Assembly (NCBI GenBank): GCA_022820365.1
Contig: JAJEFO010000019.1
Span: 1-64,000, forward strand
Length of the DNA: 64,000 bases
Direction: 5' to 3'
DNA from: Silicimonas sp.
Lineage (GTDB): Bacteria; Pseudomonadota; Alphaproteobacteria; Rhodobacterales; Rhodobacteraceae
Both the position numbers and the translations under genes were made by a program. Position 1 is the stretch's first letter. Every line of letters starts with the position of its first letter. The notes beneath the pieces were generated by a model. That model had not been told where the DNA came from and did no database searches. It saw nothing but the letters and a program-made list of their open reading frames with translations. Below, one piece after another: positions 53,238 to 62,163 of the stretch.

Positions 53238-55304
53238 CTAGAGGCCCAGTGCCTTCCGCCGCTCTTCGGCAAATCCTTGTGCAAGCCGGTCGGCGACGAA
53301 AGCCAGGATCGCCATCGCCGCACCTGCGCTTACCCCCAGCCCAACGTCGGCCTGCCCCAGTGCCAGGTAGATCGACTGACCGAGTCCGGTCGTTCCGATC
53401 AGGGCGGCGATTACCAGCATCGCGAAGGCATAGAGGATCGTCTGGTTGAGTCCCAGCAGGATCGTCGGCGCGGCGTAGGGCATGCGTACATCGGTCATCG
53501 TCTGCCATGGCGTTGCCCCACTCGATGTTGCGGCTTCCAGCATCTCCGGTGGTGTCGAGACCAGTCCGTGACGCGTGTAGCGGATCATCGGAACCACGGC
53601 ATAGGCGCAGATCGCGAGAAATGCGCTGAACTCGCCGATCTGGAAGAACATAAGCGTCGGGATCAGGAATACGAACAGGGGAATCGTCTGAAGCATGTCG
53701 CAGACCGGGCGAATGATCATCCAGGCAAATTCGGAAACGGCCGACAAGAGACCGAGTACGCCACCCGCGATGACGCAGGCGACAACGGCAGCGCCCGAAA
53801 GGTAAAGCGACAGCAGCGCACGATCCCAGAGGCCTGAAATCAGCACGAGCCCAAGAAGAGCGGCCGAGAGGACGGCGAGCCGGAATCCCTGGGCAAGCAA
53901 TGCAAGTGCCATGGTACCGACGATCACGAATGGCCAGGGCAGATCCGCGATTCCGGTTTCGACAACGCCGACGGCGATTACCAGGCCCGCACCAGCCATT
54001 TGCCGCCCAGTTGCAGCAAGTGCGAGCCCGGCGAGTACCGCGATTCCAAACAGCCAGAGACTCATCGCAGCGGTCCACTGGAACCCCCAGGTAAAGGGCA
54101 GAACCGCCTGATCAAGGCCGATGCGCAGCGGAAGCAGCCCATAGAACATTGCCGAATTCTTGATGCCGTCTAGCGTGGCTCCGTGTGCGGCGGTGAATGC
54201 ACCCAGGCCGTCGTCCACGGCGACTGCGGCGGCCGAGAACACGCCTCCGGGAGCTGCGTCGGCCCCCGTCAATGCCAACAGAGCGGCCCCGACGGCACCT
54301 GCGAGGAGCAGGCCCCACGTGACACGCCGGTCGTGACGCCTTCGTTCCAGTGCAAGCGACCCGGACAGACGGTCTATCACGATCGCGAATATCACGATCA
54401 CCAGGCCGGCCAGAAATGCCTGGCCGAACTGTGCCTTGCGCATGGTCAGGAGCACTTCCCAGCCGATGTCGTTGAAACCGCCGATGACGGCCGCGATGAT
54501 CACCATCGACAAGGATGCCATGAGGCATTGGTTCACGCCCACCATGATCTGCTGGCTCGCCGCCGGAATCTCGACCAGGAACAACTGCTGCCACCGGGCC
54601 GCACCGGACATGATCGATGCTTCCTTGACTTCGGGATCAACCCGTTCGAGCCCGAGGATGACGTTTCGTGCCATGGGGGGCGCGGCGTAGATTGCGGAAG
54701 CAACGAGCCCAACCACCGGGCCAAACCCGAACAGCAGCAGGAGCGGCGTCAGGTAGGCGAAGGTCGGGATTGTTTGCATCGCGTCGAGCGTCGCCAGAAG
54801 GGCGGTCCGGATGCGCGGCACTTCGTTTGCGAGAATGCCCAGGCTGCCGCCCGCCAGGACTGCCAGGGGAACTGAAACCGACACGAGGCTCAGCGTGTTC
54901 ATGCTTTCGCTCCAATAGCCCGAAAGCAGGACGAACCCGAATCCCAGGAAGGTGAGAAAGGCCATGCGGAACCCGCCGAGGTACCACCCCGCAGCTGTAA
55001 ACGCGCCGATGATCAGCGGCCAAGGCGAGCCGACTAGCACGGCATTTGCCCAGCTCATCGGAAAGGAGAGCAGCCAGGACCATGCCCGCATCACCGGCTT
55101 GATCGTGCTCAGGAAGGCGTCCAGTCCGGCTCCGACCAGTTCTGTCGTCGGCAGCGTCCATGCCTCGGGAAAGCGCACCAGCCACGGCGCGTAGCCTTGC
55201 AGCAACAGGCAGACTGCCCCGGTGACTAAGGTGAGAAGCGCTGCAAGCAGGCCCCTTGACAGTCCGGGTGGACTCGCTGCGGGCATACCTTGGCTCGCGC
55301 TCAT
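53238..55304 (-). CDS. proW: Glycine betaine/proline-type ABC transporter permease, duplicated fusion
   Basis: A 688-aa protein with two ProW-type permease halves in one chain. The first has LATLDAMQTIPTFAYLTPLL and the second CDMLQTIPLFVFLIPTLMFF, each followed by an EAA-like loop (VKEASIMSGAARWQQLFLVE, MLEAATSSGATPWQTMTDV). About 15 membrane segments are expected. Single-domain ProW normally dimerises; the fusion builds both halves at once. Its ATG overlaps the proV stop (ATGA). Confidence 0.92.
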   Translation of the reverse strand: MSASQGMPAASPPGLSRGLLAALLTLVTGAVCLLLQGYAPWLVRFPEAWTLPTTELVGAGLDAFLSTIKPVMRAWSWLLSFPMSWANAVLVGSPWPLIIGAFTAAGWYLGGFRMAFLTFLGFGFVLLSGYWSESMNTLSLVSVSVPLAVLAGGSLGILANEVPRIRTALLATLDAMQTIPTFAYLTPLLLLFGFGPVVGLVASAIYAAPPMARNVILGLERVDPEVKEASIMSGAARWQQLFLVEIPAASQQIMVGVNQCLMASLSMVIIAAVIGGFNDIGWEVLLTMRKAQFGQAFLAGLVIVIFAIVIDRLSGSLALERRRHDRRVTWGLLLAGAVGAALLALTGADAAPGGVFSAAAVAVDDGLGAFTAAHGATLDGIKNSAMFYGLLPLRIGLDQAVLPFTWGFQWTAAMSLWLFGIAVLAGLALAATGRQMAGAGLVIAVGVVETGIADLPWPFVIVGTMALALLAQGFRLAVLSAALLGLVLISGLWDRALLSLYLSGAAVVACVIAGGVLGLLSAVSEFAWMIIRPVCDMLQTIPLFVFLIPTLMFFQIGEFSAFLAICAYAVVPMIRYTRHGLVSTPPEMLEAATSSGATPWQTMTDVRMPYAAPTILLGLNQTILYAFAMLVIAALIGTTGLGQSIYLALGQADVGLGVSAGAAMAILAFVADRLAQGFAEERRKALGL

Positions 55305-56344
55305 GCGCGGTCGGCTTTCAGGGCGCTTGCGATGTCTTGAGGATCGACCGTGCCGAGCAGGTTGCCGCCGTCGTCATAGACCGCGACCGGTTCGTAGTGA
55401 GCCATGCAGGTCGCCAGTGCGTCTTCAAGGGTCATGTCGGGACGCAAGCCGGGAGTGCCGTTCGCCGCGCGATTGTCATCGGACCGCATGATCGATCCGA
55501 CCTTGGCGTGCCGGCCGCGCACGACATCGCGCGCAAACTCGCGCACGTAGTCGTCGACCGGGTGCAGCACGATATCCGCCGGCGTCCCGATCTGCACGAT
55601 CTCGCCGTCGCGCATGATTGCGATCCGGTCGGCGAGTTTCAAAGCCTCGGCGATATCGTGGGTGATGAACACGATCGTGGTGTTCAGCCTGGCCCGAATG
55701 TCGAGGAACTCGTCTTGCAGCTGGCGGCGAATCAGCGGGTCAAGCGCCGAAAAGGGCTCGTCCAGAAACCAGACGCTGCAGTCTCCCGCGAGCGAGCGCG
55801 CGATCCCGACACGTTGACGCTGGCCCCCCGACAGTTCACGGGGATACGCCCCTTCCCGGCCTTTCAGGCCCACCATCTCGATGATGTCCTGCACCTTGTC
55901 GTGGCGCTCGCGGCGGCCCATGCCGCCAACCTTCAACGGGAAGGCGACATTGTCGATCACCGACATGTGCGGGAACAGGCCGAAATGCTGAAACACCATC
56001 CCGATCCTGGACCGTCGAAGTTCGGTCATTCTCGCCTTGGAGGCTGCGAGGACATCCTCGCCCTCGATCGAGACGTGGCCAGCCGTCGGCTCGACAAGAC
56101 GCGAAATTCCCCGGAGCAGCGTGGATTTTCCCGACCCTGAGAGCCCCATGATCACGAAGAGTTCGCCTTCGGCCACCTCGAAGCAGGCGTCGCGAACGGC
56201 CGGAATGCACCCGTCTTCCTCCAGACGCCCGGCTATGTCCCGTGCGCTGCCACCTTCGCCCTGCGCCCGCCGGAAGGCAGACGCAGAATCTGACCCAAAG
56301 ACCTGCCAGAGACCGGCGACGGAAATGGCAGGCTGTTCCGCCAT
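55301..56344 (-). CDS. proV: Glycine betaine/proline-type ABC transporter ATP-binding protein
   Basis: A 347-aa ATPase with Walker A MGLSGSGKSTLLRGI near 68, signature LSGGQRQRVGIARSLAGD, Walker B VWFLDEPFSALDPLIR, and the C-terminal CBS-like region (DMTLEDALATCMAHYEPVAV) typical of ProV/OpuAA. It energises uptake of a quaternary amine. The start at 56344 lies five bases after the proX stop; a longer upstream frame overlaps proX. Confidence 0.93.
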   Translation of the reverse strand: MAEQPAISVAGLWQVFGSDSASAFRRAQGEGGSARDIAGRLEEDGCIPAVRDACFEVAEGELFVIMGLSGSGKSTLLRGISRLVEPTAGHVSIEGEDVLAASKARMTELRRSRIGMVFQHFGLFPHMSVIDNVAFPLKVGGMGRRERHDKVQDIIEMVGLKGREGAYPRELSGGQRQRVGIARSLAGDCSVWFLDEPFSALDPLIRRQLQDEFLDIRARLNTTIVFITHDIAEALKLADRIAIMRDGEIVQIGTPADIVLHPVDDYVREFARDVVRGRHAKVGSIMRSDDNRAANGTPGLRPDMTLEDALATCMAHYEPVAVYDDGGNLLGTVDPQDIASALKADRA

Positions 56345-56349
56345 GGAGA

Positions 56350-57300
56350 TCAGCGTGTCGCCGCGTCCACGACCGGTTTCCACTTGGCCTCGTTGCCGGC
56401 CATCCAGTTGGCGACCACCTCTTCGACGCTGCCGCCATCCACGTCGACGGCTCCCATCATGGGTTGCTGGTCTTCGACCGACAGCGTGTAGTTGCTGAGA
56501 ATCTCGAAGGCGGCCGGCCACATGTCCTCGATCCCGACCCAGCCTGCCTTGAAGATGCGGCTTGGCGCGAAATCACAGTCATTTACGGCGTTCGGGTTCG
56601 GGCCCCAGGCCGGGTCGTTGAAGCAATCCTCATTTCCGACGGGGAGGTCCACGAACTTCACGTCATAGGCGGACATTGCCCAATGCGGCTGCCAGAAGGT
56701 GATCAGCAGGGGTGATTCCCGCTCGGTCGAAGCGCGAAGTTCCGCGATGAGCGCACCTTCGGAGCCGGCGGGCACCGCCTTGAAGGGCAGGTCCAGCCCG
56801 GTCATGCGATCAGCACCGGGAGTGCCCCAGTCGGCAGGATAGTCCACGAGGCGACCGGAGGGCAGCGTCTCGGCGGTGGCAAATGTCCCGGCGCAGTCCT
56901 TCAGTGCCTCCCAGGCCGGGAGTCCCTGGCACAGCTCTGCCACGTGGGCCGGATAGGCAATCCCTTCTTTCGCATCGAGCCCGAGATCGCCAAGTTCGAC
57001 GACGCCTCCGCCCTCGACCTTCTTGGCGTAGTCGTCAGAGACGTTCGAAGACCAGATTTCCACGGCTGCATGCAACTCTCCGTCCGACATCGCCTGGTAC
57101 ATGTTCATGTAGCCCGCAGTGACATATTCGACCTGATAGCCGGCTGCCTTGAGCATCTCTCCCGCAACGTGCGTCGAGATGTGCTGGCCCGTCCATTCGT
57201 TGATGGCAAGCTTGATCGGTTCGTCCACCGCGCCGAGCTCGGCCGCCTGGACACCCGTTGCGGCAAGCACGGTCGCAACTGTTGTGATTGTCTTGATCAT
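56350..57300 (-). CDS. proX: Glycine betaine/proline-type ABC transporter substrate-binding protein
   Basis: A 316-aa exported protein (signal MIKTITTVATVLAATGVQAA) of the OpuAC type: INEWTGQHISTHVAGEMLKA, VEIWSSNVSDDYAKKVEGG, LITFWQPHWAMSAYDVKFVD. Trp-rich segments such as these form the aromatic box that holds a quaternary ammonium group. It is the first gene of proX-proV-proW, divergent from the GlxA-type regulator. Confidence 0.92.
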   Translation of the reverse strand: MIKTITTVATVLAATGVQAAELGAVDEPIKLAINEWTGQHISTHVAGEMLKAAGYQVEYVTAGYMNMYQAMSDGELHAAVEIWSSNVSDDYAKKVEGGGVVELGDLGLDAKEGIAYPAHVAELCQGLPAWEALKDCAGTFATAETLPSGRLVDYPADWGTPGADRMTGLDLPFKAVPAGSEGALIAELRASTERESPLLITFWQPHWAMSAYDVKFVDLPVGNEDCFNDPAWGPNPNAVNDCDFAPSRIFKAGWVGIEDMWPAAFEILSNYTLSVEDQQPMMGAVDVDGGSVEEVVANWMAGNEAKWKPVVDAATR

Positions 57301-57355
57301 TTTGCTCTCCTTAGCTTCAGTTCCCTAGGCTCTCGTCACTGTGGCGATTGTCCTG

Positions 57356-57372
57356 ACCACGGAATTCGTGGT
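57356..57372. promoter_or_regulatory. Inverted repeat in the proX/regulator interval
   Basis: ACCACG-GAATT-CGTGGT is a 6-bp inverted repeat with a five-base spacer in the centre of the 98-bp divergent interval. It may be an operator for proX or for the regulator gene. A second copy was not seen, so the call is weak. Confidence 0.35.
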
Positions 57373-57380
57373 TTAACCGG

Positions 57381-57395
57381 ATTGGCCTCCAATTT
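57381..57395. promoter_or_regulatory. Operator-like repeat ATTGG-CCT-CCAATTT before the regulator gene
   Basis: The 15 bases match 13 of 15 with the site at 58437-58451 upstream of the Rieske gene; the two differences fall in the spacer. It ends three bases before the regulator ATG, so binding could autoregulate that gene and also act on proX. A related repeat precedes the methyltransferase gene at 43717. Confidence 0.6.
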
Positions 57396-57398
57396 CAC

Positions 57399-58436
57399 AT
57401 GACTGGTCAAATGCCCCTCGAGAGGACCGACGACTTTCACATTCTGATCGTGGTTACGCCGCATTTCAACATTGCGGCCACGATGTCATTCTTGGATCCA
57501 TTTCGCGCAGCAAACTATATCGAAGGCAAGTCATTTTTCCATTGGATGATCGTTTCGGAAAGGGGCGGACCTTGCCTGGCAAGCAACGGCGTGACAATCG
57601 AGACAGGCGCGCTCTCCGAATTCAGGGGCAAGGCCCCCGAACTGGTGATGCTCTCGGCCAGCTGGACGCCCGAGTCATTCTCCAGTGCTGTCCTGCATGC
57701 GAATCTGTGGCGCTTCGCACGCTCCGGAAGCAGCGTCGGCGCGTTGGACACTGGTGCCTTCATCCTGGCGGAGGCCGGGCTGCTCGATGGACGTCGCGCC
57801 ACCATGCATTACGAACATCTCGGCGCGTTTGGCGAGAAATTCCCAGGCATCGAGGTTTGCGATGACCTATTTGTCTTCGATCAGGGCCGGTTCACCTGTT
57901 CCGGCGGCACGGCGGCGACGGAGTGCGCTCTTCTCCTGTTGAGCGAATTGCGAGGCGAGGGTCTTGCAAATGCGGCCGCCAAGTACCTGTTCGTGCAATC
58001 CGTGCGGCCAGCCGGGACGCGGCAGGTTGCCGAGTCCTCCGAACCCTTTGGCCGCCGCATACCCGAAAAGCTGTTCCGCGCCATTGAACTGATGGAGAAG
58101 AACCTTGAAGAGCCGCTCAGGATCTCTGAAGTCTGTCGCCGTGTCAAAGTCTCTCACAGGCAGCTAGACCGCTTGTTCCGGCGGTACGTGAAGACACCTC
58201 CCTCGGCCTACTATCGTGACATTCGCTTGGACCGCGCGCGTGGCCTCGTGACCCAGACGGAATTGCCGATGTCGCAGGTGGCGCTCGCATCCGGTTTTTC
58301 GAGCCAGGTTCATTTCAGCAGGACCTACAAGACGCGCTTCGGCATTTCTCCCCGGACCGACCGCGTGGAAGGTCGGGTCCCGTTTGAATTTCGGTCTTGG
58401 CCAATGCACAGAACGCCGCATGGCCAGTCAGGTTAA
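57399..58436 (+). CDS. GlxA-family AraC-type regulator (GbdR-like)
   Basis: A 345-aa regulator. The N-terminal domain is DJ-1/PfpI-like without a peptidase role (FHILIVVTPHFNIAATMSFL, GSSVGALDTGAFILAEAGLL). The C-terminal AraC domain has two helix-turn-helix motifs (ISEVCRRVKVSHRQLDRLFR, MSQVALASGFSSQVHFSRTY). This architecture is that of GbdR, the activator of betaine catabolism in Pseudomonas. It stands between a betaine-type importer and a Rieske demethylase, which supports that role, though ligand identity is inferred. Confidence 0.9.
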   Translation: MTGQMPLERTDDFHILIVVTPHFNIAATMSFLDPFRAANYIEGKSFFHWMIVSERGGPCLASNGVTIETGALSEFRGKAPELVMLSASWTPESFSSAVLHANLWRFARSGSSVGALDTGAFILAEAGLLDGRRATMHYEHLGAFGEKFPGIEVCDDLFVFDQGRFTCSGGTAATECALLLLSELRGEGLANAAAKYLFVQSVRPAGTRQVAESSEPFGRRIPEKLFRAIELMEKNLEEPLRISEVCRRVKVSHRQLDRLFRRYVKTPPSAYYRDIRLDRARGLVTQTELPMSQVALASGFSSQVHFSRTYKTRFGISPRTDRVEGRVPFEFRSWPMHRTPHGQSG

Positions 58437-58451
58437 ATTGGCGGCCAATTT
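58437..58451. promoter_or_regulatory. Operator-like repeat ATTGG-CGG-CCAATTT before the Rieske gene
   Basis: With the bases before it, this is a perfect 17-bp inverted repeat, AAATTGGC-G-GCCAATTT (58435-58451), that touches the stop codon of the regulator gene and lies 68 bases before the Rieske start. The core matches the site at 57381-57395. It is a good candidate binding site for the neighbouring AraC-type regulator. Confidence 0.6.
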
Positions 58452-58519
58452 GGTGAATTGCTGGAATTCGATTCGCCTGCAAGATCGAACAAGGCCCGCT
58501 TGATACAAGGGAACGCTCG

Positions 58520-59658
58520 ATGACAGATCTGCCAAGCAGAGAGCAATTCGCGACGATTGGCGCGGGGTACTCACCTGACGTGAGCTGCTCAATGTCGCTG
58601 AAGGCGGACGCCTACACGGACCCGGCCTGGTACGAGGTGGATCGGTCCGAGATCATTGCGCGCAACTGGCAATGGGTATGCCATGTCGAGAAGCTGCGCG
58701 CGCCCGGTTCCTACCTTGCAGCCGAAATCGCCGGAAGGCCGATCGCCCTCGTACGAGATCGCGAGGGTGTCCTTCGCGCCTTCTACAATGTCTGCAAGCA
58801 CCGCGCGCACCATCTTCTCAGCGGAGAAGGGACGGCGTCGCGGATCATGTGTCCCTATCATGCCTGGGTCTACCGGCTGGACGGTCAACTGGTCCGTGCA
58901 CCTGAAACCGAGAACCTCTCTGGCTTCGATGCGAGTTCGATCTGCCTCGACGAGGTGCAGGTGACCGAATTCTCGGGATTTGTCTTCGTGAACCTGGATC
59001 CGGACGCAGTGCCCTTGTCCCAGGCGTCAGAAAACCTCGAGACCGAAATCCGCCACTGGGCGCCGGACATCGAAGAACTCACGTTCGGGCATCGCCTGTC
59101 CTACGACATCAAGTCGAACTGGAAGAACGTCGTCGACAATTTTCTGGAGTGCTATCACTGCCCGATCGCTCACAAGGACTTCTGCAACCTGGTGGACATG
59201 GACACCTACGAGGTGACAACCCACGGAATCTATTCGAGCCATATGGCGGAGGCTGGGCAAGGAGCCAACACCGCATATGACGTCTCGAATGCAACGGTAC
59301 GCACCCATGCGGTGTGGTGGCTTTGGCCCACGACCTGCTTCATGCGCTATCCGGGTCGGTCGTCCATGATCGTGCTGAACATCATCCCCGTCGGCGCCGA
59401 CCGAACGCTGGAAACTTACGACTTTTCCTCGAGACGCCCGAGCCGGATGAAATGGAGAAGGATGCCATCCGCTATCTCGACGAGGTGCTGCAGCGCGAAG
59501 ACATCGACATCGTCGAAAGCGTGCAGAAGGGGATGGCAACGCCTGCGTTCGCTCAAGGGCGGATCGTAAGCAATCCGACGGGCTCAGGAAAGTCGGAGCA
59601 CGCTGTGCACCACTTTCACGGACTCGTGCTGGACTCCTATGCCAGGGCAGCCCTGTGA
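58520..59658 (+). pseudogene. Rieske oxygenase alpha subunit with a one-base frameshift
   Basis: The reading frame 58520-59569 encodes a Rieske non-heme iron oxygenase like GbcA/stachydrine or carnitine demethylases: the 2Fe-2S site C92-x-H94 and C111-x2-H114 (CKHRAHH, CPYHAW) and the iron site NFLECYHCPIAHKDF near 208. After YDF at about 59425 the frame is wrong. The frame one base away continues FLETPEPDEMEKDAIRYLDE to a natural end at 59658. Loss of one T in the run at 59423-59426 explains this. It may be a true mutation or a base-call error; intact it would be 379 aa. No reductase gene is adjacent. Confidence 0.85.
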
Positions 59659-59855
59659 CGCAGGCTGGCATCGTCTTGTTCGAGCCGGACCACCGATGCA
59701 GGATATCGTGAGATGCGGGCGGCCATCGGTCGCCCCTGCATCCACCGGGAATGCGGTTCGCTTCGCGATCCCGGTTCGGACAGGGAAAAGAGACCAAGTG
59801 CGGCATGCTGCGACCGCCGCGAAATTCGGAAGGCCGCGACAGGAGGTTGGCGCAC

Positions 59856-60248
59856 ATGAAGCTTGAAGGAAAGACGGCGTTCGTCACTGGCGGCCGCGGC
59901 GGCATTGGACGCGCGATCGTTGCGCGCTTCCTGAACGAAGGCGCGACGGTCTATTCGGCGGACCTTGGCGAGGGCGGTTCGCTCGACCGGAACGATGATG
60001 ATGGAAGCCGTTTCGTTCGGCTAGACGTCACGCGCGAGGACGAGTGCATTGCCGCGATGGACCGCGTGCGCGACGAGGCGGGCCGGCTCGATGTTCTTGT
60101 CAACGCAGCCGGAATCGAGATCGAGAAGACCATCGAGGAGACCACGCTCGAGGAATGGAACCGGTCCTTCGCGGTCAATGTCACAGGCATGTTCCTGACC
60201 TCAACAAAAACCGCCGATTCCGAAACACTCCAGCCTGCTCCAAAGTGA
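59856..60248 (+). pseudogene. SDR gene truncated at the integrative-element border
   Basis: The frame starts with AGGAGG before ATG 59856 and encodes a normal SDR N-half: FVTGGRGGIGRAIVARFLNE, VLVNAAGIEIEKTIE, FAVNVTGMFLTS. After MFLTS, near 60207, it runs into unrelated sequence and stops at 60248, before the YxxxK motif. The integrase gene begins 150 bp further on, so insertion of the element probably cut the gene. The missing half may lie beyond the element's far end, outside the window. Confidence 0.8.
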
Positions 60249-60249
60249 G

Positions 60250-60260
60250 CGGTTTTGCCA
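60250..60260. repeat. Direct repeat CGGTTTTGCCA, copy 1
   Basis: CGGTTTTGCCA at 60250-60260 is repeated exactly at 60335-60345, both between the element border and the integrase start. Paired short repeats in this place are typical of integrase arm-type sites, but this is inferred. Confidence 0.4.
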
Positions 60261-60284
60261 CAAAACACTTCATGAGATCGAACA

Positions 60285-60305
60285 TTGTTGAAGAAAATTC
60301 AACAA
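60285..60305. repeat. Inverted repeat upstream of the integrase
   Basis: TTGTTGAA and TTCAACAA form a perfect 8-bp stem around GAAAA, about 95 bases before the integrase start. A further pair CCAGTC/GACTGG lies at 60310-60333. They may be regulator or integrase sites, or fold in the leader RNA. Confidence 0.45.
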
Positions 60306-60334
60306 CTTGCCAGTCCAGATCGCTCTTGACTGGA

Positions 60335-60345
60335 CGGTTTTGCCA
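60335..60345. repeat. Direct repeat CGGTTTTGCCA, copy 2
   Basis: Second exact copy of the 11-base repeat at 60250-60260, 85 bases away (about eight helical turns), close to the integrase start. Confidence 0.4.
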
Positions 60346-60398
60346 ACTTATGCTCCAGATGTGTGCAAACTGAAAACCCTTTGGAAATGGAAAATGAC

Positions 60399-61613
60399 AT
60401 GGGACGACTGACAGTGCGGAAGATCAACGCTCTGACGACTCCAGGATTGTATGGTGACGAACCGACACTTTACTTGCGGGTCGCGCCAGGCGGCAGCAAG
60501 AGTTGGGTGCAGAGATTGACGGTCGACGGCAAACAGAGCGACATGGGACTCGGCGGCTGGCCGTTGACCACGATTGCCGAAGCTCGCGATAAGGCACTCG
60601 AAAACAGGCGCAAGGCGCGGCGCGGGGAAGATCCTGCGGAGGAACGGCGCAGGGCGCGGGCCGAGAAGAAAAGCCGGGCGGAGATCCCGACTTTCCGAGA
60701 GGCCGCGCTCGCAACGCTCGCAAAGGAGCGCGGGAAATGGAAGGGTGCGCGGACCGCGCGATCGTGGATCGTATCCATGGAAAGGTACGTCTTCCCGCGT
60801 ATCGGTGACAAGCAGGTCCATGACATCCGCCAGCGTGACGTGCTCGCCGTAGTGAACGATGCAATCGCGGCCCGGCCGGAAACGGGACGCAAGGTGAGAT
60901 CGCGAATTCGACAGGTGCTTGGATGGGCGATGGCCAACGAGTTCGTCACTCAGAACGTCGCGGGTGAGGCGATAGATCATGGAGTGACTTCCGTTGGCAA
61001 AGACACGCGACATCATCCTGCGGTTCATCACGCGGACGTGGGACAGATGTACGAAGCCATAGGGGCGAGCGGTGCTGCCCAGTGCACGAAGTTGGCACTC
61101 ATGTACCTGATTTTGACTGCTGCGCGCACCAGGGAGGTCATCGATGCCGAGTGGTCCGAAATCGACTTGAAGACCGCTATGTGGATCATTCCCGGATCTC
61201 GCATGAAGTCGAGGGAAGAGCATCGGGTTCCCCTATCAGACGAAGCCATGTCCGTATTGCGGAATGCACGGCGCTTGAACGGCGGTGATTCTCGTCTCGT
61301 GTTTCCGTCGCCGTTCGGGGAACGTCCATTGTCAGGCGGGGTGCTGTTGAAGACCCTGCGAGCGATGGGCTATCGAGAGACAGTGCACGGTTTTAGGTCG
61401 TCTTTTCGCACGTGGGCAAGCGAGAAGACGAACGCCGCTCATGCTGTCATGGAATTGTCACTTGCTCACCGGGTCGGCAGTGCGGTTGAGCAAGCCTATG
61501 CGCGTGGTGACTTGTTCGACAAGCGGCGGACCTTGATGGACGAATGGGCCAAACACGTCGTAAGCGGAGGCAGCGGCGGTAACAAAATCGTGAGATTGCC
61601 AATTCGCGCGTAA
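60399..61613 (+). CDS. Tyrosine integrase of an integrative element (P4/DUF4102 type)
   Basis: A 404-aa recombinase. The N-terminal arm-binding DUF4102-like domain (MGRLTVRKINALTTPGLYGD, LGGWPLTTIAEARDKALENR) is followed by a core-binding region and the catalytic domain: Arg in LTAARTREVIDAEW, H330-x-x-R in HGFRSSFRTW, and Tyr367 in VEQAYARGDLF. The start is uncertain between ATG 60387 and ATG 60399. It lies at the border with a truncated SDR gene and points into the element. Most such elements use a tRNA gene as site; no tRNA sequence is visible here. Confidence 0.92.
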   Translation: MGRLTVRKINALTTPGLYGDEPTLYLRVAPGGSKSWVQRLTVDGKQSDMGLGGWPLTTIAEARDKALENRRKARRGEDPAEERRRARAEKKSRAEIPTFREAALATLAKERGKWKGARTARSWIVSMERYVFPRIGDKQVHDIRQRDVLAVVNDAIAARPETGRKVRSRIRQVLGWAMANEFVTQNVAGEAIDHGVTSVGKDTRHHPAVHHADVGQMYEAIGASGAAQCTKLALMYLILTAARTREVIDAEWSEIDLKTAMWIIPGSRMKSREEHRVPLSDEAMSVLRNARRLNGGDSRLVFPSPFGERPLSGGVLLKTLRAMGYRETVHGFRSSFRTWASEKTNAAHAVMELSLAHRVGSAVEQAYARGDLFDKRRTLMDEWAKHVVSGGSGGNKIVRLPIRA

Positions 61614-61666
61614 TTCGCTCCGAGCGGATCACGGAATCCGCGAATATCAACGATTTGCAGTTTCCC

Positions 61667-61689
61667 CCCCCGAATTCGACTTTCGGGGG
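61667..61689 (+). terminator. Stem-loop after the integrase gene
   Basis: CCCCCGAA (61667-61674) pairs with TTCGGGGG (61682-61689) around a seven-base loop, about 55 bases after the integrase stop, and is followed by AAAAACG. It is likely a terminator or a barrier between integrase and the next gene, although an A-run follows, not a T-run; on the minus strand a T-run would follow. Confidence 0.45.
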
Positions 61690-61844
61690 AAAAACGAATT
61701 ATTAAGCATTAAATGGAAAAATGAGGAATTTCGTGATAATAGCCTATTATCAATGTTTCAATTGATTGATTGGAGCCATATTGACTTGATCAGCGGTGTC
61801 AATATTTATTCGATTCAAAGTGGACTTTTCAGGAGCGTTTTCCC

Positions 61845-62096
61845 ATGCCAGAAACAGACCGACGACTGCTTACAGTCGACGATGTGTCAGCACTCCTCGG
61901 CGTCGGTAAATCGACGATTTACGCGCACGTCAAAGCAAACGCATTCCCTAAACCGATCAGACTCGGTCCGGCCAGAACGGGTGACGGTGTGGACCGGCGC
62001 ACCTCACGTTGGCGTCGATCTGACATTGACGAGTTCCTGGCGATGAAAGCCGCAGAATCGTCAGCCCAGGCACCCCAGCCTGAAGCGTCTGCGTGA
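61845..62096 (+). CDS. AlpA/excisionase-type helix-turn-helix protein
   Basis: An 83-aa protein with the AlpA-type MerR-like winged helix LTVDDVSALLGVGKSTIYAH, a following FPKPIRLGPARTGDGVDR and WRRSDIDEFLAMKA. Such proteins activate integrase expression or direct excision in P4-like elements. AGGAG precedes the ATG. The 230-bp leader after the integrase is unusually AT-rich and presumably holds its promoter. Confidence 0.85.
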   Translation: MPETDRRLLTVDDVSALLGVGKSTIYAHVKANAFPKPIRLGPARTGDGVDRRTSRWRRSDIDEFLAMKAAESSAQAPQPEASA

Positions 62097-62163
62097 CACG
62101 GCAGTCACGGCAAAAATGGTCGGCGGTTCGATCGTCGACCACAACTCAGGCAATGGAGGCACC

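Noticed and set aside
60200..60400. A tRNA gene as the integration site
   Set aside because: No cloverleaf, no T-loop GTTCGA-type sequence and no CCA end could be read; the left flank is an SDR coding sequence.
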